DNA from: AC-32 sp035624425
Lineage (GTDB): Bacteria > Actinomycetota > Thermoleophilia > Gaiellales > Gaiellaceae
Length of the DNA stretch: 7,820 nucleotides
Reading direction: 5' to 3'
NCBI GenBank assembly: GCA_035624425.1
Contig: DASPRN010000045.1
Location: forward strand, 1-7,820
Positions 7,038-7,820 of this stretch are shown one piece after another (the first letter of the stretch is position 1; each line of letters starts with the position of its first letter). The notes under the pieces were generated by a model. The model made no database searches. It saw only the letters and a list, made by a program, of their open reading frames with translations, and was not told the origin of the DNA. A program made the position numbers and the translations under genes.

Positions 7038-7043
7038 ACCCTA
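7038..7043 (-). promoter_or_regulatory. -10-like box of the exporter operon, leaderless layout
   Basis: TAGGGT on the minus strand (matching the actinobacterial TAnnnT pattern) ends 6 nt before the ATG of the ATPase at 7031. That spacing would put the transcription start at or next to the A of ATG. No convincing -35 is seen, and the only G-rich run touches the start codon, too close to be a working ribosome binding site. Confidence 0.5.
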
Positions 7044-7052
7044 GCGAGCGTC

Positions 7053-7058
7053 TATCGT
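7053..7058 (+). promoter_or_regulatory. -10-like box of the small membrane protein/uppP unit, leaderless layout
   Basis: TATCGT (TAnnnT pattern) ends 7 nt before the GTG at 7066, so transcription could begin at the start codon. No Shine-Dalgarno sequence is visible between the box and the GTG. The box sits only 9 bp from the opposing box at 7038-7043, so the two promoters share one short region. Confidence 0.5.
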
Positions 7059-7065
7059 CCCGGCC

Positions 7066-7308
7066 GTGCGCCTGGACAGCCGTCCCGTCGTGATCGCGGC
7101 CACGATCGTCGGCATCCTGCTCATCGCGCTGGCGATCTACTACTGGGCCGAGCCGGCGCACGCGCTGCCGTCCTGGCTGCCGGGCCACGAGGCTGGATCG
7201 AACCACCACCACGTGAAGCACGGGATCGCCTCGTTCCTCGTCGGGCTCGCCCTGCTCGTCTTCGCCTGGTTCCAGACCGGCCCGCGGCGCGAGCGCACCG
7301 GCGACTGA
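7066..7308 (+). CDS. Small two-helix membrane protein with histidine-rich loop
   Basis: I do not recognise a named family for this 80-residue protein. It has two hydrophobic helices (roughly 8-27 and 54-69). The connecting loop is rich in histidine: His32, His41, His47-His49 and His52, with the core GSNHHHVKHG. Arginines at 2 and 6 and the basic tail RRER predict both ends in the cytosol and the loop outside. The GTG start at 7066 is the first in frame after the -10-like box. It lies 16 nt before uppP on the same strand, so the two are probably co-transcribed. A role with UppP or in metal binding is a guess from position and composition only. Confidence 0.75.
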   Translation: MRLDSRPVVIAATIVGILLIALAIYYWAEPAHALPSWLPGHEAGSNHHHVKHGIASFLVGLALLVFAWFQTGPRRERTGD

Positions 7309-7324
7309 GTTGCCGCTCGCCTCG

Positions 7325-7820
7325 ATGCTCATCACGTACTGGCAGGCGATCGTGCTCGGCCTGCTCCAGGGTGTGTCCGAGCTCTTCCCCGTCTCGAGCC
7401 TCGGGCACAGCGTGATCCTGCCGCAGCTGCTCGGCTGGAACATCCACCAGAACGACAAGTACTTCATCACCTTCCTCGTCGCGACCCACCTGGCGACTGC
7501 CCTCGTGCTGCTCGGCTTCTTCTGGCTCGACTGGGTGCGGATCGTGAAAGGGCTCGGGCGCAGCCTCCGTGACCGCGGAATCGGCGCGCAGGACACGGAC
7601 GCCAAGCTCGCCTGGCTGCTCGTCGTCGGGACGATTCCGGCGGGGATCCTCGGCCTGCTGCTCGAGAACAAGCTCCGGCACGTCTTCGCCTCGGCCCAGT
7701 CGGCGGCGTACTTCTTGATCCTGAACGGGTTCCTCCTGTTCGGGGCGGAGCTGCTCCGGCGCCGCGCCGTGCAGGTCGAGCAGGACGACGACGCGCGGAT
7801 CGCGCGGCAGATGACCTTCG
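7325..7820 (+). CDS. uppP: Undecaprenyl-diphosphatase, 3' end cut by window edge
   Basis: UppP (BacA) is a membrane enzyme that removes one phosphate from undecaprenyl diphosphate, returning the carrier lipid used in peptidoglycan and other cell-wall synthesis; extra copies can give bacitracin resistance. The first 165 residues are visible of a usual ~270. The diagnostic first motif is LLQGVSELFPVSSLGHS (13-29), holding Gln15 and Glu19 (the (E/Q)xxxE pair), the Ser24-Ser25 pair and His28. Further hydrophobic helices follow, including VVGTIPAGILGLLL near residue 100. The second motif (PGxSRS with the catalytic Arg) should lie just beyond the right edge. The ATG at 7325 is preferred; an in-frame TTG at 7310 would add five residues. 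Neither has a clear ribosome binding site, which fits coupling to the gene upstream. Confidence 0.93.
   Translation, partial: MLITYWQAIVLGLLQGVSELFPVSSLGHSVILPQLLGWNIHQNDKYFITFLVATHLATALVLLGFFWLDWVRIVKGLGRSLRDRGIGAQDTDAKLAWLLVVGTIPAGILGLLLENKLRHVFASAQSAAYFLILNGFLLFGAELLRRRAVQVEQDDDARIARQMTF

Overview
The window is very GC-rich with strong codon bias. It carries a DrrA/DrrB-type exporter, genes whose start codons sit 6-7 nt behind a TAnnnT box (a leaderless layout) and an UppP of actinobacterial look. Together these suggest a high-GC actinobacterium, possibly Thermoleophilia (Solirubrobacter/Gaiella-like). That placement is inference from style, not from a marker gene.

Layout, left to right. 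Positions 1-4391 (minus strand) hold one enormous gene that runs off the left edge. It encodes a secreted, multidomain zinc metalloprotease of the metzincin (reprolysin-like) type, with at least 1463 residues. It has a signal peptide, propeptide, catalytic domain, a long repeat-rich segment, the family's usual C-terminal module, and an OmpL47/Ig-like domain that is still continuing at the edge. Positions 4392-4471 are a short gap with a candidate promoter and a clear ribosome binding site for the protease. Positions 4472-7031 (minus strand) are a compact three-gene operon for an ABC-2 exporter: ATPase first, then permease 1, then permease 2. The ATPase and permease 1 are 8 nt apart, and the two permeases overlap by 4 nt. 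Positions 7032-7065 are a 34-bp divergent promoter region. From 7066 the plus strand carries a small two-helix membrane protein with a histidine-rich external loop, then, after 16 nt, the first 165 codons of an undecaprenyl-diphosphatase gene (uppP) cut by the right edge.

How the genes work together. The ATPase and two dissimilar permeases should form one heteromeric efflux pump for a lipid or hydrophobic compound of unknown identity. The protease follows the pump on the same strand but has its own promoter-like sequence and a Sec-type signal peptide, so a functional tie to the pump is not shown. The small protein and UppP look co-transcribed and both sit in the membrane; UppP recycles the undecaprenyl carrier lipid for cell-wall synthesis. 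No RNA gene, insertion sequence, CRISPR array or attachment site was seen, and no gene-free stretch exceeds 80 bp. The most unusual item is the protease: about 545 residues of repeated beta-type units, including two units of exactly 48 residues, lie between its catalytic domain and a C-terminal module that normally follows closely.
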